64,000 nucleotides of DNA from Mesorhizobium sp. M2A.F.Ca.ET.046.03.2.1 (GTDB taxonomy: Bacteria > Pseudomonadota > Alphaproteobacteria > Rhizobiales > Rhizobiaceae). The notes beneath the pieces were generated by a model. It saw nothing but the letters and a program-made list of their open reading frames with translations. It did no database searches and was not told the origin of the DNA. The stretch is from positions 992,001 through 1,056,000 of the forward strand of contig NZ_CP034449.1 in NCBI RefSeq assembly GCF_003952425.1. Direction: 5' to 3'. Shown here one piece after another: positions 13,357-23,196 of the stretch (position 1 is its first letter; every line of letters starts with the position of its first letter). The translations under genes were made by a program, and so were the position numbers.

Positions 13357-13391
13357 AACTGCTGCTGATAGCCGGGCGGGCGCCAAGGGGT

Positions 13392-14474
13392 TTATCCCTC
13401 GACAGGTGCTACAAAAAAATTGTTGTCCAACGGAAATGTCTCCCGGACCGCGTAGCCAAAGGCATCACACCAAGAGGAGAGGTCTTGGTGACGCTCCGGC
13501 CATACTTCGATAAGTATGCCGGGACGCCATAGCTCGATCGTTCCTTGAATTCCCTTGAGCACATCGAATTCCGCGCCTTCCACGTCGATCTTAATGAAGC
13601 CTACAGGTTTCTGACGCAGGAAAAGGTCACCAGGCAAGCACTTGATCACTCCGTGATCGGCCTCAAGCATTTGCGCTTGGCCCATGTTATTTGAAATGGG
13701 ATAAAATACGTTCGCAATTTTCGGTTCCGAACTCAGAGCCACGCCGAGGTAGTCAATATTTACATTCGAGCAAGCATTCAACGAAAGATTTATTTTAAGT
13801 ATATCTATAGCATTTGGATTTGGCTCAAATATTATTATCTCAGATGGGCTGCAAAATTTCGATACAAATATGGAATGATTTCCTATATTTGCACCAATGT
13901 CCACAAACGCCCTTCCGGGCGGCGCAAGGCGTTTGATCAATTCAAGTTCGTCTCGCTCGTAGAAGTCGCCCCTTATAAGGGATGATTGTATGTAATCCAC
14001 TCTATTCGTGATGAAAAAGCTGATGATTTTTCCATCAATCCGATGGCTTGTTATAGTTCCACTTGATTCTTTAGCATCCTCGCGAAGGTGAAACAATTCC
14101 CAAGTCTCACACGCGGGTCTTGATAGCGTAATTCGGCCATCGGGCTCCGCACACAGAAATTTACCGCCCTTCTCAAGTCCAAATTCCCGCCCTCGAAAAA
14201 TTTTTGGTGTCAGAGTGCCCGGGAGTATGTTAAGCACATCGGGACTATCAAACTTCTTTGAGCCAACAATGGCCGAATAATCGCGAAGATATACTATTTC
14301 CTTGTCGATGCCGGCTTCAGTGAACTTCAGGCGAGCCAGCGCACCCTGTTGAACTAACAGGGTATTTTGTGGACTGTGTTCAAACGTTCCGTGCCGGACC
14401 TCTCCGGATGACGGATCGACGAACACGATCGTTCCGTGCGATGTAAAGAGTTGGCCAGCCAGATTGCCGATCAC
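13392..14474 (-). CDS. FkbM-family methyltransferase with N-terminal beta-trefoil-like region
   Basis: Residues about 185-350 are an FkbM-type SAM methyltransferase with the binding motif VDIGANIGNH (191-200), FEPNP and IKIDVEGAEF. FkbM enzymes commonly O-methylate sugars or polyketides. Residues 1-180 contain elements such as GKFLCAEPDGRI and WELFHL that resemble fascin or beta-trefoil repeats, perhaps a glycan-binding module; that is tentative. A 120-base sample at 13741-13860 is only about one third GC, so the gene was probably acquired from elsewhere. It converges with the large glycosyltransferase gene 35 bases away. A role in capping the glycan added by that enzyme is plausible. Confidence 0.82.
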   Translation of the reverse strand: MIGNLAGQLFTSHGTIVFVDPSSGEVRHGTFEHSPQNTLLVQQGALARLKFTEAGIDKEIVYLRDYSAIVGSKKFDSPDVLNILPGTLTPKIFRGREFGLEKGGKFLCAEPDGRITLSRPACETWELFHLREDAKESSGTITSHRIDGKIISFFITNRVDYIQSSLIRGDFYERDELELIKRLAPPGRAFVDIGANIGNHSIFVSKFCSPSEIIIFEPNPNAIDILKINLSLNACSNVNIDYLGVALSSEPKIANVFYPISNNMGQAQMLEADHGVIKCLPGDLFLRQKPVGFIKIDVEGAEFDVLKGIQGTIELWRPGILIEVWPERHQDLSSWCDAFGYAVRETFPLDNNFFVAPVEG

Positions 14475-14603
14475 GACCGTGACCCCCGCTCGATCCCGCG
14501 TAAGTGTAAGCGCATTTGCTATTTCTTGGCAAAGGCGACAACGATACGGAGATTATGCGCCAGCATCGGGCAGTATGGATCGGTCTGTACAGATAGGAAG
14601 GCC
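14475..14603. promoter_or_regulatory. Divergent promoter region, FkbM gene and small glycosyltransferase
   Basis: These 129 bases separate two divergent starts and must hold a promoter for each. I cannot assign individual boxes. Confidence 0.4.
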
Positions 14604-15335
14604 ATGCGAATAGTCGCCTCAATGACCACCATCCCATCGCGGATTGACCGAATTGGCCCGGCGCTTGAAAGCGTGCTCGGCCAGACGGTTGCGGTGGAAC
14701 ATATTGAATTGAACGTTCCACACGTGTGCGTGCGGACGAACGAACCCTACACTTTGCCGACATGGCTGACGGAAATGGAACGGGTGAAGATTTTCCGTAC
14801 AGAGGACTACGGGCCGATCACAAAGATCGCCCCGACCCTACTGCGCCATGGGGATGAGAAAGAAACCTACATCTGGTCGGTTGACGACGACTTTGCCTAT
14901 CCAAAAAATCAGCTTGCCCTCCTCTGCAAAGGGCACCGCGAAACTGAATATCGCATCCTGGCGCGGCACGGCGGGGACTTCAATCCAGACGGCAGCATCA
15001 CGTTCAAATACGGAGAAATGCGGGTATCGATGTTCGAAGGATTCGGCACGGTTCTGTATCCTCCCGCATGCGTGGGTGACGACTTCCTGGAATATGTACG
15101 AGAAACATCGAACGACATGGATTGTCGACATAGTGACGATATAGTCCTTTCGCTCTATTTTGCCTCTCGCAGAATTCCTATTTTCATATGGAATTCGCCT
15201 TCCGAGACAGAGCCATTCTACCCGACGGGTTCGCTTCCCTATTCCTCCGAGGGGGATGCGATCCATTTGCAAAGCGGGGGCAATCTGGAGCGCTATAAGA
15301 GGGTACTCAGCGTCTTGAGGCCTAAAAGGGACTAA
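14604..15335 (+). CDS. Putative small glycosyltransferase
   Basis: The 243-residue protein has features of a GT-A nucleotide-sugar transferase fold: an N-terminal RIVASMTTIPSRI strand-loop, a helix of the GPALESVLGQT type, and a DDD metal-binding site at residues 94-96 in WSVDDDF. Later there is CVGDDF and an SDDIVLSLYFA segment typical of the acceptor side. I prefer ATG at 14604, preceded by AGGAAG; an upstream in-frame ATG would overlap the FkbM gene. No membrane segment is evident. The donor and acceptor are unknown, but the setting suggests glycan extension on the collagen-like protein or a related surface glycan. Confidence 0.7.
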   Translation: MRIVASMTTIPSRIDRIGPALESVLGQTVAVEHIELNVPHVCVRTNEPYTLPTWLTEMERVKIFRTEDYGPITKIAPTLLRHGDEKETYIWSVDDDFAYPKNQLALLCKGHRETEYRILARHGGDFNPDGSITFKYGEMRVSMFEGFGTVLYPPACVGDDFLEYVRETSNDMDCRHSDDIVLSLYFASRRIPIFIWNSPSETEPFYPTGSLPYSSEGDAIHLQSGGNLERYKRVLSVLRPKRD

Positions 15336-15517
15336 GCGACCAGGATCGCGCCCCTGCGCATGAGCTCTTGTTTTTGCCTGATTGACGAGCCCAACTGATA
15401 ATCGAACGCTCGACAGAATTCGACCTTGCGCCGGCTCTCCGGCCTTTATTGCGGTCCGGCAGCTGCGCTAGAGGCGGACCGATCCGACATTGCTTCACAC
15501 GCATCGAGGAACGAAAG

Positions 15518-16447
15518 TTGAGGCGAAGGCATTTCCTAACACTGCTTGCAGGCTCCCCTGCCTGGGGTCTGGCGCTGGCAGGGTCCGCTGTGTCAGTCGT
15601 TCGTGAAACAAGGTCCGCCGTGGTGTCTGCTCAATCAGCCCCAGTTGCGCCCTCGACGTCTCTTCTCACTGCCCCGATAGAACTCGCCGGCGATTGGGGC
15701 CGCATGCTTGAAGGCGCTGCCATTCTGGTCATCGAACGCATGCGGCAGGCCTGCCTCGACGGTGTGCGCCTTCTCTCCGATCGCCAGCCGACGCGATTGC
15801 GTGTCGAGGAGCACACATCCGGTCCGCCCGCCATCTGGCTGCATCCGGACGCCAGCGGCATGGCATGGACCATAGTCGACATCGGCGAGCGGGATTGGTC
15901 GAAGCTCGCCTACCAGTTCGGGCACGAACTCGGGCATGTTTTTGCCAACAGCTGGCAGGCCGATGCCAAGCCTGCGCCGCCATGCCAATGGCTGGAGGAA
16001 GCAATGGTGGAGGCCTTCTCGCTGCGGGGCCTGTGGCGTCTGGCGAAGAGCTGGAAACACACCCCGCCCTTCCCCGGCGACAACGCGTTCGGCGATCTCA
16101 TTGCCAAATATCGCGAAAACATCATCAACGGCTATCAGTCGCTTGCCGACTTTCAAGGCCTCGCCGGCGACCCGCCGGCATGGTTTGCCAAGCACCGAAG
16201 CGAGATCGAAGTTCCGAGCCTCAATCCGTTCGCGCAAGCAATGTCATTGACCATACTCTCGGAATATGAGCAGGCCCCGGACTGTGTTGAGGCACTTGGC
16301 GCGCTCAACCGCTGGCCGGGCCGCAGCCGGATTCCTATCGGTGAATATCTCCAGAAATGGAAAGAAAGCTGTGCCGAGATACACGCGTCAACTCGGCTGC
16401 CGATCCACCTGGGCAAGCTTTTGGGAATTCCGCCCGGCGTCGAGTGA
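15518..16447 (+). CDS. Tat-exported protein with HExxH metallopeptidase-type motif
   Basis: With a TTG start at 15518, after GAGGAACG, the 309-residue product begins RRRHFLTLLAG and has a hydrophobic stretch to about residue 28, which fits a twin-arginine signal peptide. HELGH at 136-140 is a zinc-peptidase motif, and WLEEAMVEAF about 20 residues later could provide the third ligand. I cannot place it in a named family. It follows the glycosyltransferase on the same strand after a gap of 180 bases, so it may be independent. A cell-envelope protease that trims a surface protein is possible. An in-frame ATG at 15449 would add 23 residues and hide the signal peptide. Confidence 0.65.
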   Translation: MRRRHFLTLLAGSPAWGLALAGSAVSVVRETRSAVVSAQSAPVAPSTSLLTAPIELAGDWGRMLEGAAILVIERMRQACLDGVRLLSDRQPTRLRVEEHTSGPPAIWLHPDASGMAWTIVDIGERDWSKLAYQFGHELGHVFANSWQADAKPAPPCQWLEEAMVEAFSLRGLWRLAKSWKHTPPFPGDNAFGDLIAKYRENIINGYQSLADFQGLAGDPPAWFAKHRSEIEVPSLNPFAQAMSLTILSEYEQAPDCVEALGALNRWPGRSRIPIGEYLQKWKESCAEIHASTRLPIHLGKLLGIPPGVE

Positions 16448-16788
16448 CTGCTGGCCCGAGCTTACATTGCGTGGCGGCTTTCCATCTGGAGTGACATATT
16501 CCAATTTGCTAAATGCGCGACTGGAAGTCCGCACCGTTCGGTCGGCAGCCTCTCGAAGCAAGCGGTTCGATGTACGGTTCTGGAGATCGGCTGTAACCTG
16601 GTCGGCTGAGCGCTACATCTGGTTCCAGGAAGTGTGGGACGGCCAAATAATGACTGGAAGCGGCGCAAACCAGCCATGTCGTCTTTTGAGGCTAGCCGAC
16701 AGTCTGCTTTTCAGGGCAAGTCTTACCAATCGAAGGTTGGCATCACAGGGGCATGCCTGACCTGAGTCAACCCTTCGTTGATCGACTA
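16448..16788. other. Intergenic stretch, nothing recognised
   Basis: No convincing gene, RNA or repeat is visible between the HExxH protein and the end of the lactonase remnant. Open frames here lack ribosome sites and recognisable protein features. Confidence 0.5.
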
Positions 16789-17560
16789 TTAGGCAACTCG
16801 GAACGTGACAGTGCCGAACGGCCCTACGATGTGGCTGGTTGGGTGGAAGCCTAGTGACTTCATTTCATCACCTGCAACGCCCCTCACTTTCGCGTTCGGA
16901 CCCAGCTTCACCTCGATCGGCGCCGAAGTCAGGTTTGCCGCTAGGACGCGGATAGCCTCCCCAACACGAAAGGCAATGGCTGCCACTCCCGGCCGATCAA
17001 TCGATATCCCGTAACGTTCCGAACCGGCAGCAGTTGCAAGCTCGGCATGGACGGCTTGCAACGGTCGTAGAGTGCCATCCTCATTCAAAAGCCCGAAAGG
17101 TCCGGTGGGTGCTGCCAATATCAATCGATCAGCTCCGGTTTTAGCGGCCTGTTCCGCTAAGCCGACTGCAAACGCGCCCCCGAACAACGCCCGTTGACGC
17201 GGGTCAGTGCCGGCTGCAGGCACCCGCTTGAATCCGGAATTGGCCGCAACCGACTGACCATAGGGGTTGTGCCGCATGCCGATCGTGCAAGGTCCGAGCC
17301 AGATCGGCTTGCCTGGACATAGATGCCGCGCCGTCTCCATCACGGCCGGATATACCGACAGGGTTTCCACAATCGATTGCTCATCAGCGGCGTGCACGAT
17401 GGCGCTGTTGCCGAAGAAGACGAAATCTGCGCTGCCGGTCGGCGGGTTGCGGTTGAACTCAGTGAACAGCGAGGGCGTTCCCGCGCCTATCGGACAATCG
17501 ACGCCGCTTGCCTTCAGCGCATCCAGTTCAGAGACAACAGGCGGCACGGTCGCCGCCATC
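16789..17560 (-). pseudogene. Remnant of a D-apionate-lactonase-like protein (C-terminal part)
   Basis: About 255 residues match my memory of the C-terminal half of ApnL-type D-apionate lactonases, with motifs FTEFNRNPP, SAIVHAADEQS, GPCTIGMRHNPYG, DPRQRALFGGAF and APTGPFGLL. That family is about 600 residues long, so the N-terminal half is missing. The frame continues upstream to 17634, but that part does not look like the protein. No ribosome site or start fits. It is a truncated remnant; the family name rests on recalled motifs. Confidence 0.6.
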
Positions 17561-17869
17561 AAACCGGAACTGCGTCGAGGGCGAACCAAGCTGCGTGAAG
17601 TGGCGTCGCAACCTGTCGACGGTGCAACTCCCACGCTAAGTGCGGGTGATGAGCGCCGCCTTCGGAGCTACACCGACCGTTTCAATGCCCGGTCAATCGG
17701 TTCGATATACGCGGCAAGGCTAATTTTCGAGGTATTTCGGAACTACGCGAGCAGGCACGATTGGCAAATGGAACGCGGGTTCGTCGACAGACCGGAGGTC
17801 TTTATACGAACCCTGGCTTGAGGGTACGCCGATGATTGGGTTCGTTATTCTCGAATGCTCAGACGCGAG

Positions 17870-19432
17870 CTACTCCGGCAATCCGGCTGCCCGTAGCGCG
17901 GTGCCAAGAGCCTCCGCGAGCGCGGGCGCGCAATTCACGCCGGCAAACTGGCGGCTGTAGCGAAAGCCCGGCTGAAGCTCGATAACGCGAGCGGCGGCTG
18001 CCTTTGCTTCGTCCAACCGGCCAAGCTTGGCCAGCGCGGCCGCCAATTGCACATAGGTGATGCTATGTGCCGGATTGGCCTGGACGGACTTGTAGGCAGC
18101 ACGGCAAGCCTCTTCGAAACGGCCGCGCAACAAATGGCTCATTGCCTGTGCGTCAAAAGTGGCCCAGGCCCACGAATCGAATGGGCTCAGCCGCAAACCC
18201 TGCTTGCTCCATTCTATCGCTCGCTCCGCTTCGCCGCTCCACCCGAGAATGACGCTGCCAAGGATGTAGCTCAGGGCTGATGACGGGCTGATAGCGAGGG
18301 CGGCTTCCAAGGCAGCGAACGCTGCGGCGCGATCATGCGCATCCATTCCGATCGAAAAGCCAGCCCAGGTCAGGGCGAGAGCATCATCCTGTCCGTGGAC
18401 GATGGCCGACCGCGCGTAGCTGATCGAAGATGCGCGGTTAATCTCCTGCAGGCCGGCGCGAAGAAACAGACAGTGATGGCACATCGCGGCGTTGCCATGC
18501 GCCAGCGCATAGGTTGGCTCGAGTGTGATCGCGCGCTCGAGAAGTGCCAACGCTCTGGTCACTTGTTCCGGCATGCCTGAATCGACATTGGGCTGGGCCT
18601 GCAGCACGAGATCGTAGGCATCGAGGCTATCGGGCCGTTTGCGCCTGACACGTTCGATCTCGGCCTTCCGCACGCTTGGGGCAATCGCGCCCACTGCTGC
18701 CAGCGCGATCTCGTCTTGGAGCGCGAAGATGTCGTCGGAGCTGCGATCATAGCGCTCGGCCCAGACATGGGCGCCGGTCGAGGCATCGATCATCTGCGCC
18801 GTAACCCGCACGCTACGGCCGGCCTTGCGCACACTGCCTTCGAGCACATAGCGAACGCCCAGCTCGCGGCCAATCTGCTTCACGTCGACGGCGCGACCCT
18901 TGTACGAAATGGTCGAGTTTCGGGCGATGACGAACAGCCATTTGATCCGTGCCAGGCCCGTGATGATGTCGTCCACCATCCCATCGGCAAAATACTCCTG
19001 TTGGGGGTCGCCGCTCAAATTCGAGAACGGTAGGACCGCGACGGACGGCTTCTCAGGCAAGCTCGGTCCCAACGTGGCGCCGGTGACGACCGAGGTATCG
19101 GGACCGTTGGTGGCTACGGCGGGTCCGACATAGCGATAGCCACGGCGCGGCAATGTTTCGATCCAATTTGCTCCATTCGCCGCGTCAGCCAATGTCCGGC
19201 GCAAGGCTGCGATCTGAACCGTCAGATTGTTATCGGCAACCGCCGATCCGCCCCAGCCGGCCTCGATCAGCGCGTCTTTGGAGACGGGTTGGCCAGCGTT
19301 CTGGATCAGCAGTCGCAGCAGCGCGACGGCGCGCCGCCCAAGCATGGTCGGCTCATCTCCGTAAAAGAGAATGCCCACCTGCGGATCGAGGTGAAAAGAC
19401 CCAAAGCGGTGGACCTCACGCCTGACTATCAT
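17870..19432 (-). CDS. CadC-like transcriptional regulator with TolB-like and TPR domains
   Basis: The 520-residue protein has an OmpR-type winged helix (about 5-100, with ALLRLLIQNAGQPVSKD and LPRRGYRYVGP), then a TolB-like region (about 130-250, with FADGMVDDIITGLARI and YVLEGSVRKAG), then TPR-type helices to the end. This layout is common in rhizobial regulators often labelled adenylate-cyclase-like, although no cyclase domain is present. No membrane helix separates the DNA-binding and sensor parts, unlike E. coli CadC. It is divergent from the cupin gene 107 bases away, which is its most likely target. Confidence 0.85.
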   Translation of the reverse strand: MIVRREVHRFGSFHLDPQVGILFYGDEPTMLGRRAVALLRLLIQNAGQPVSKDALIEAGWGGSAVADNNLTVQIAALRRTLADAANGANWIETLPRRGYRYVGPAVATNGPDTSVVTGATLGPSLPEKPSVAVLPFSNLSGDPQQEYFADGMVDDIITGLARIKWLFVIARNSTISYKGRAVDVKQIGRELGVRYVLEGSVRKAGRSVRVTAQMIDASTGAHVWAERYDRSSDDIFALQDEIALAAVGAIAPSVRKAEIERVRRKRPDSLDAYDLVLQAQPNVDSGMPEQVTRALALLERAITLEPTYALAHGNAAMCHHCLFLRAGLQEINRASSISYARSAIVHGQDDALALTWAGFSIGMDAHDRAAAFAALEAALAISPSSALSYILGSVILGWSGEAERAIEWSKQGLRLSPFDSWAWATFDAQAMSHLLRGRFEEACRAAYKSVQANPAHSITYVQLAAALAKLGRLDEAKAAAARVIELQPGFRYSRQFAGVNCAPALAEALGTALRAAGLPE

Positions 19433-19539
19433 TGGAGTCTTTTAGCAGATTTTTGGCAACGAGTTCACGACTTTCCCGCGTGAGCGGCCGATGTTGAGCG
19501 AACGCTTGCCAGAGTAAGCGCCTGTCAGAGGAGGATCAA

Positions 19540-20001
19540 ATGAGCGCTGATGCCGTCATCCGCATGCCCGACGAGAAGAAGGGCGTCATGTTGCGTGGCC
19601 ACCCGATGGCTTTCCTCGTCACCGACGAAAATACCAGGCATACGAGCATGTTCGACTGGACGATCCCGCCGGAGTTCGCCACCGGGCGACATGTTCACCG
19701 GGTGCAGGAGGAGACCTTCTACCTACTCGAAGGCGAGTGTGAATGGCACGTCGGCGACAGGACGATCCATGCAACGCCGGGAACCTTCCTGTTCATCCCG
19801 CCAGGGGTGCCGCACAACATCACCAATGTCAGCGAGAAGCCTGCGCGCGTGCTGATGACCGTCTCTCCGCCCGGCCACGAGCATTATTTCGAAAAACTGG
19901 CCGAGCTGACGGCGCATGGGGCGCCCGATCCAAAAGCACTCGCCGATCTGCGAAACCGCTACGATACAGACCAACTGTCGACGCTGACGACGCGCTCGTG
20001 A
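19540..20001 (+). CDS. Cupin-domain protein
   Basis: This 153-residue single-domain cupin has metal-ligand motif 1 with H51, H53 and E57 or E58, and motif 2 with H92 in PPGVPHNI. An AGGAGG ribosome site lies five bases before the ATG. Such proteins bind a divalent metal and may be small dioxygenases, isomerases or sensors; the substrate cannot be read from the sequence. It is divergent from the CadC-like regulator and likely controlled by it. Confidence 0.85.
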   Translation: MSADAVIRMPDEKKGVMLRGHPMAFLVTDENTRHTSMFDWTIPPEFATGRHVHRVQEETFYLLEGECEWHVGDRTIHATPGTFLFIPPGVPHNITNVSEKPARVLMTVSPPGHEHYFEKLAELTAHGAPDPKALADLRNRYDTDQLSTLTTRS

Positions 20002-20282
20002 ATGGGGCGCCTTAGCGCGCACGCACTCGAACACGCCAGCAATATAGCTTTCGGTATGGGAACGATGAGGCCATAGCCCTGGACGGGTTCGATGATCATG
20101 CCCGCCAGCCTGCCCCTCGTCGACGTCGCGATCGCAACGCGTCGAGTCAATGGCCTCCTCGCGTCAAGGTTAAACGCCGATCTCCCTCCCTTCCACGTCG
20201 AGGGCGCGCAAAGGGCAACAAGTGACGCGCCGGCAAGCCGTTCAGACGGCTTTCGCCAGTGGTGACCGCGGCCGGCATGGCG

Positions 20283-22323
20283 TCACGTTGCTTCCGATTT
20301 CTTCGATGGAACAAGCTTGATTGCGGCGCGCTCGCCCGGCGGGGTGGCCCTGGCGACCACGACCCGATCTCGCCCCTCGGCCTTGGCATCATATTGCGCA
20401 TGGTCGGCGGCATTGGTGAGCTCGGCCCAGCCCGAGCCATGCTCGGGATAGGCGGCGACGCCGAAGAGGCCGTCACAGTGCCAAGCGTGCGGCCGCGATG
20501 CGCCAGATGCAGCTGCTTGATCGCCTGGCGCAGCGTTTCGGCGCGCTTGGCTCCCTCCTTGAGCGAGCAGCCCGGCATCACGAGCGCGAATTCCTCGCCG
20601 CCATAGCGCGACACGACATCGGTGTCGCGCGCATGCTCGATCAGCGTCGCGGCAACCTGCTTCAGCACGAGGTCGCCAGCCTCGTGCCCGAAAGTATCGT
20701 TGAACTGTTTGAAGTGGTCGACATCGAGCATGATGACTGCCAGCGGCTGGCTCGAGCGCTCCATGCGCCTCAATTCCCGGCTGCTGGTTTCCTCGAGATA
20801 ACGCCGGTTGAACAGGCCAGTGTTCGGATCGCGGATCGATTGCTGCCTGAGCGTTTCGCGCAGGCGCAGATTGGCCAGCGCCAGCGCCAGCGTGTCAACG
20901 ACGCCGCGCAGGATCTGCTGCCGTTCGGTCAGCCATTGCGGCTTCTCGGCGGCATTCGGTTCGCACAGATGCATGATGCCCTAGCGTCTCGCCCTGCGCC
21001 GCAAGCGGCATGCAAACGTACCCCTTCTTGCCGTTCTCAGTGATGTGAGCGCAGCGCGGCGTGAGCATTCCCGGACCGACGACATGCTCCTGGCCACGAC
21101 GCAGCGCCCAGCAGTCTTCGGGCGCGAATTGATTGACGCTCGAACGCACGTCGCCCCAATGCGCCCTCTCCTCGACCAGGTTGCGCGAGGCGCTGGTCAG
21201 GTGGACGCTCCCGCTCAGGCCGCCGAGAAACTCGGTCATCGCCGTTCCGACCACCGAGAAGGCCTCGGGGAAGGTCACGCAGGCCTGCAGCAATTCGCCG
21301 AGCTTGACCAGACGGGACGTGGTTTCCGACTTCTCGTGCAGCTCGCGATTGAGAATGGCGAGCTGGTCAGCGCGTTCGTGGACGACCCCTTCGGCGGTCT
21401 CGTCAGGCTGGACGGCTCGCAGACGCCAGTCATCGCCAGTTGCAGTCCCCTCAGCCGGTCCAACGGCGGGCTTGTGCTGACCCTTAACGATATCAGCGAA
21501 TTGCGCCCCTGGCGATGCGGCCCTCGGCATCGAGCACCGCGATGCCTTCGGCAGCTGCCTCGACAATGTCTTCGATATGCGCCCGCGCCGCCGCGAGTTG
21601 GTCGGCCATCGTGTTGAAGCCATCTGCCAACTCCCCGAACTCATCGTTGCGCCCATCGCCTATGCGCGTCATGGCTTCGCCCTTCGCCAGCGCCTGCATA
21701 CCGCGCATCATATCCTTAAGTCCTGAACCGAAACGGCTGAGAAGAACCCAGGCAAAACCCGCGGCGATCAGCATGGCGACGGCGGTGCTGAGGCCGACGA
21801 GCCAGAGCAGACCATTGGTCCGCTGCTCGGCGGCGGTCAGCACCGGGTCATATTCCAGAAGCACGGCGCCGACGATCGTGTCCTCGTTCTGTTCGATCGG
21901 AACGGCAAGAATGGCGTTCCCTTCCCTCGGATCGACGAACCGGCGCGGAACACCGTCTTGCAGCGTGAGGCCCACCTCGTTGCCTGGATCGTGATCGAAT
22001 GTCTCGCCGGTCTTATGCTCCTCGTCAGCGGCATGGGCGACAATCCGCTTGCTGCGGTCGACGATAATAAAATCGCGGCGCGCGCGGCGATGTTGCTGCT
22101 CGAGGTATTCCTTCAATGCATCGGGTCGATCGAGCAGCGAGGGCGAGCCGTCGGAGGGTGTGAAAACGATGGTGTCGGCCAGCTCACGCGCGACATTGGT
22201 CGCTTCCGTCAGCCCCAGATATTTGGCCGCCGTCACCTGCGTGACAACGGCGACCGCGCCAACCAATCCGATGAGTGCGGCCGCGCTCACCATGCTGATG
22301 ATAATCAGGCTTTTAATGCGCAT
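20283..22323 (-). pseudogene. Frameshifted membrane sensor diguanylate cyclase
   Basis: Three reading frames together spell one protein: an N-terminal membrane anchor and periplasmic sensor (start MRIKSLIIISM at 22323), a second membrane helix with HAMP (near 21720-21600), the start of a PAS domain, a GAF domain, and a GGDEF domain with the active motif GGEEF and DVDHFKQFNDTFGHE. Frame breaks lie near 21510, near 20980 (one extra G after ETLG) and near 20465 (one base lost in what should be ASFGVAAYPE). The natural end is a TGA at 20283-20285 after PSKKSEAT. Unless these are sequencing errors, no full-length enzyme can be made. The intact protein would have synthesised cyclic-di-GMP. Confidence 0.8.
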
Positions 22324-23168
22324 GGCAGTCCCACCGGCGACAACGCCGTCTCGTTGGTGAATCAGGGCCAGCCTCTCATCCGTAGCCTTTTATTACCGAA
22401 TCGTTATCGAGCTCCTAATGCGAAGACCTTGGTCACGATCGTGGAGAGTTGAGCCCTGTATCAAAGCTAAACGACGACCTTAGTGAGTACAGGAAGTCGT
22501 TGGCGTCGATGTGCTCGGTCTGAACGCGTGTCTTGGCGAGGAAACGGTCGGCAGCGCCCGCGTCCGGTACCTCGCCCTGCAGCGGAGGCGCTGTCGATCA
22601 TCAGTCGCAGCACCCCCTAGAAGGCATTGCCGCCTCTCTGCCGAACAACGATGAAATCTGGATAGAGGTCGAATATCTGGGCTCGTCCTCGTCGCCGAAA
22701 TCCTCATTCGTCAGGACGTGTCCCGCCGAAACTCTTGCAGCGGCCGCGTCACATCAAGCTCGTCGACCTGGGGTGGATAGACGGCGCTGTTCAAGCTCGC
22801 AGCTACCTTCACCCCACAACAGAAGGGATGGATCTTCGTGGGGGTGTGCGCCGCCAAGCCGTCGGCGACGTTCTACATCGATCCGAAGATAGTGCTGAGC
22901 TAACCGGCAAAGGCATGGATGATGGCGAAGCCGATGCCTATAGCGAGGCACGTGCAGAGGCTTTCAGCCAGGCGCAGCGAGACGCCTATTTGATGCTGGT
23001 TGCTGGCGGCTCGATTTTGCCGTCGAGCCGATCGACAAAGCTCGAAGCTCAGCAGCCCGAGACTCGACCGGTGCCTATAGCATTTAACATTTGAGGGAGC
23101 AGGTCGCCCCGGAATGTGCCCTTATGGATGCTCGACCCTGGTGGGGCCGAGACCAACCTTAAACTTCA
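22324..23168. other. Long region without a convincing gene
   Basis: Several short frames exist on both strands, including one of 119 codons at 22735-23094 on the plus strand, but none has a good ribosome site plus recognisable protein features. The minus strand near 22480-22560 has coding-like codon use, perhaps the tail of a lost gene. I can name nothing here. Confidence 0.4.
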
Positions 23169-23196
23169 CCCGCTGGCTCCGGCCGGCGGGTTTTTT
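23169..23196 (+). terminator. Rho-independent terminator
   Basis: CCCGCTGGC and GCCGGCGGG form a nine-pair stem (one T-G wobble) around a TCCG loop, followed by six T residues. It is textbook on the plus strand, yet no intact plus-strand gene ends just before it, so it probably outlived the gene or small RNA it served. Confidence 0.75.

Noticed and set aside
11626..13386. A 586-codon minus-strand open frame opposite the large glycosyltransferase
   Set aside because: The plus strand encodes recognisable glycosyltransferase motifs throughout. The minus frame shows none and is a high-GC shadow.
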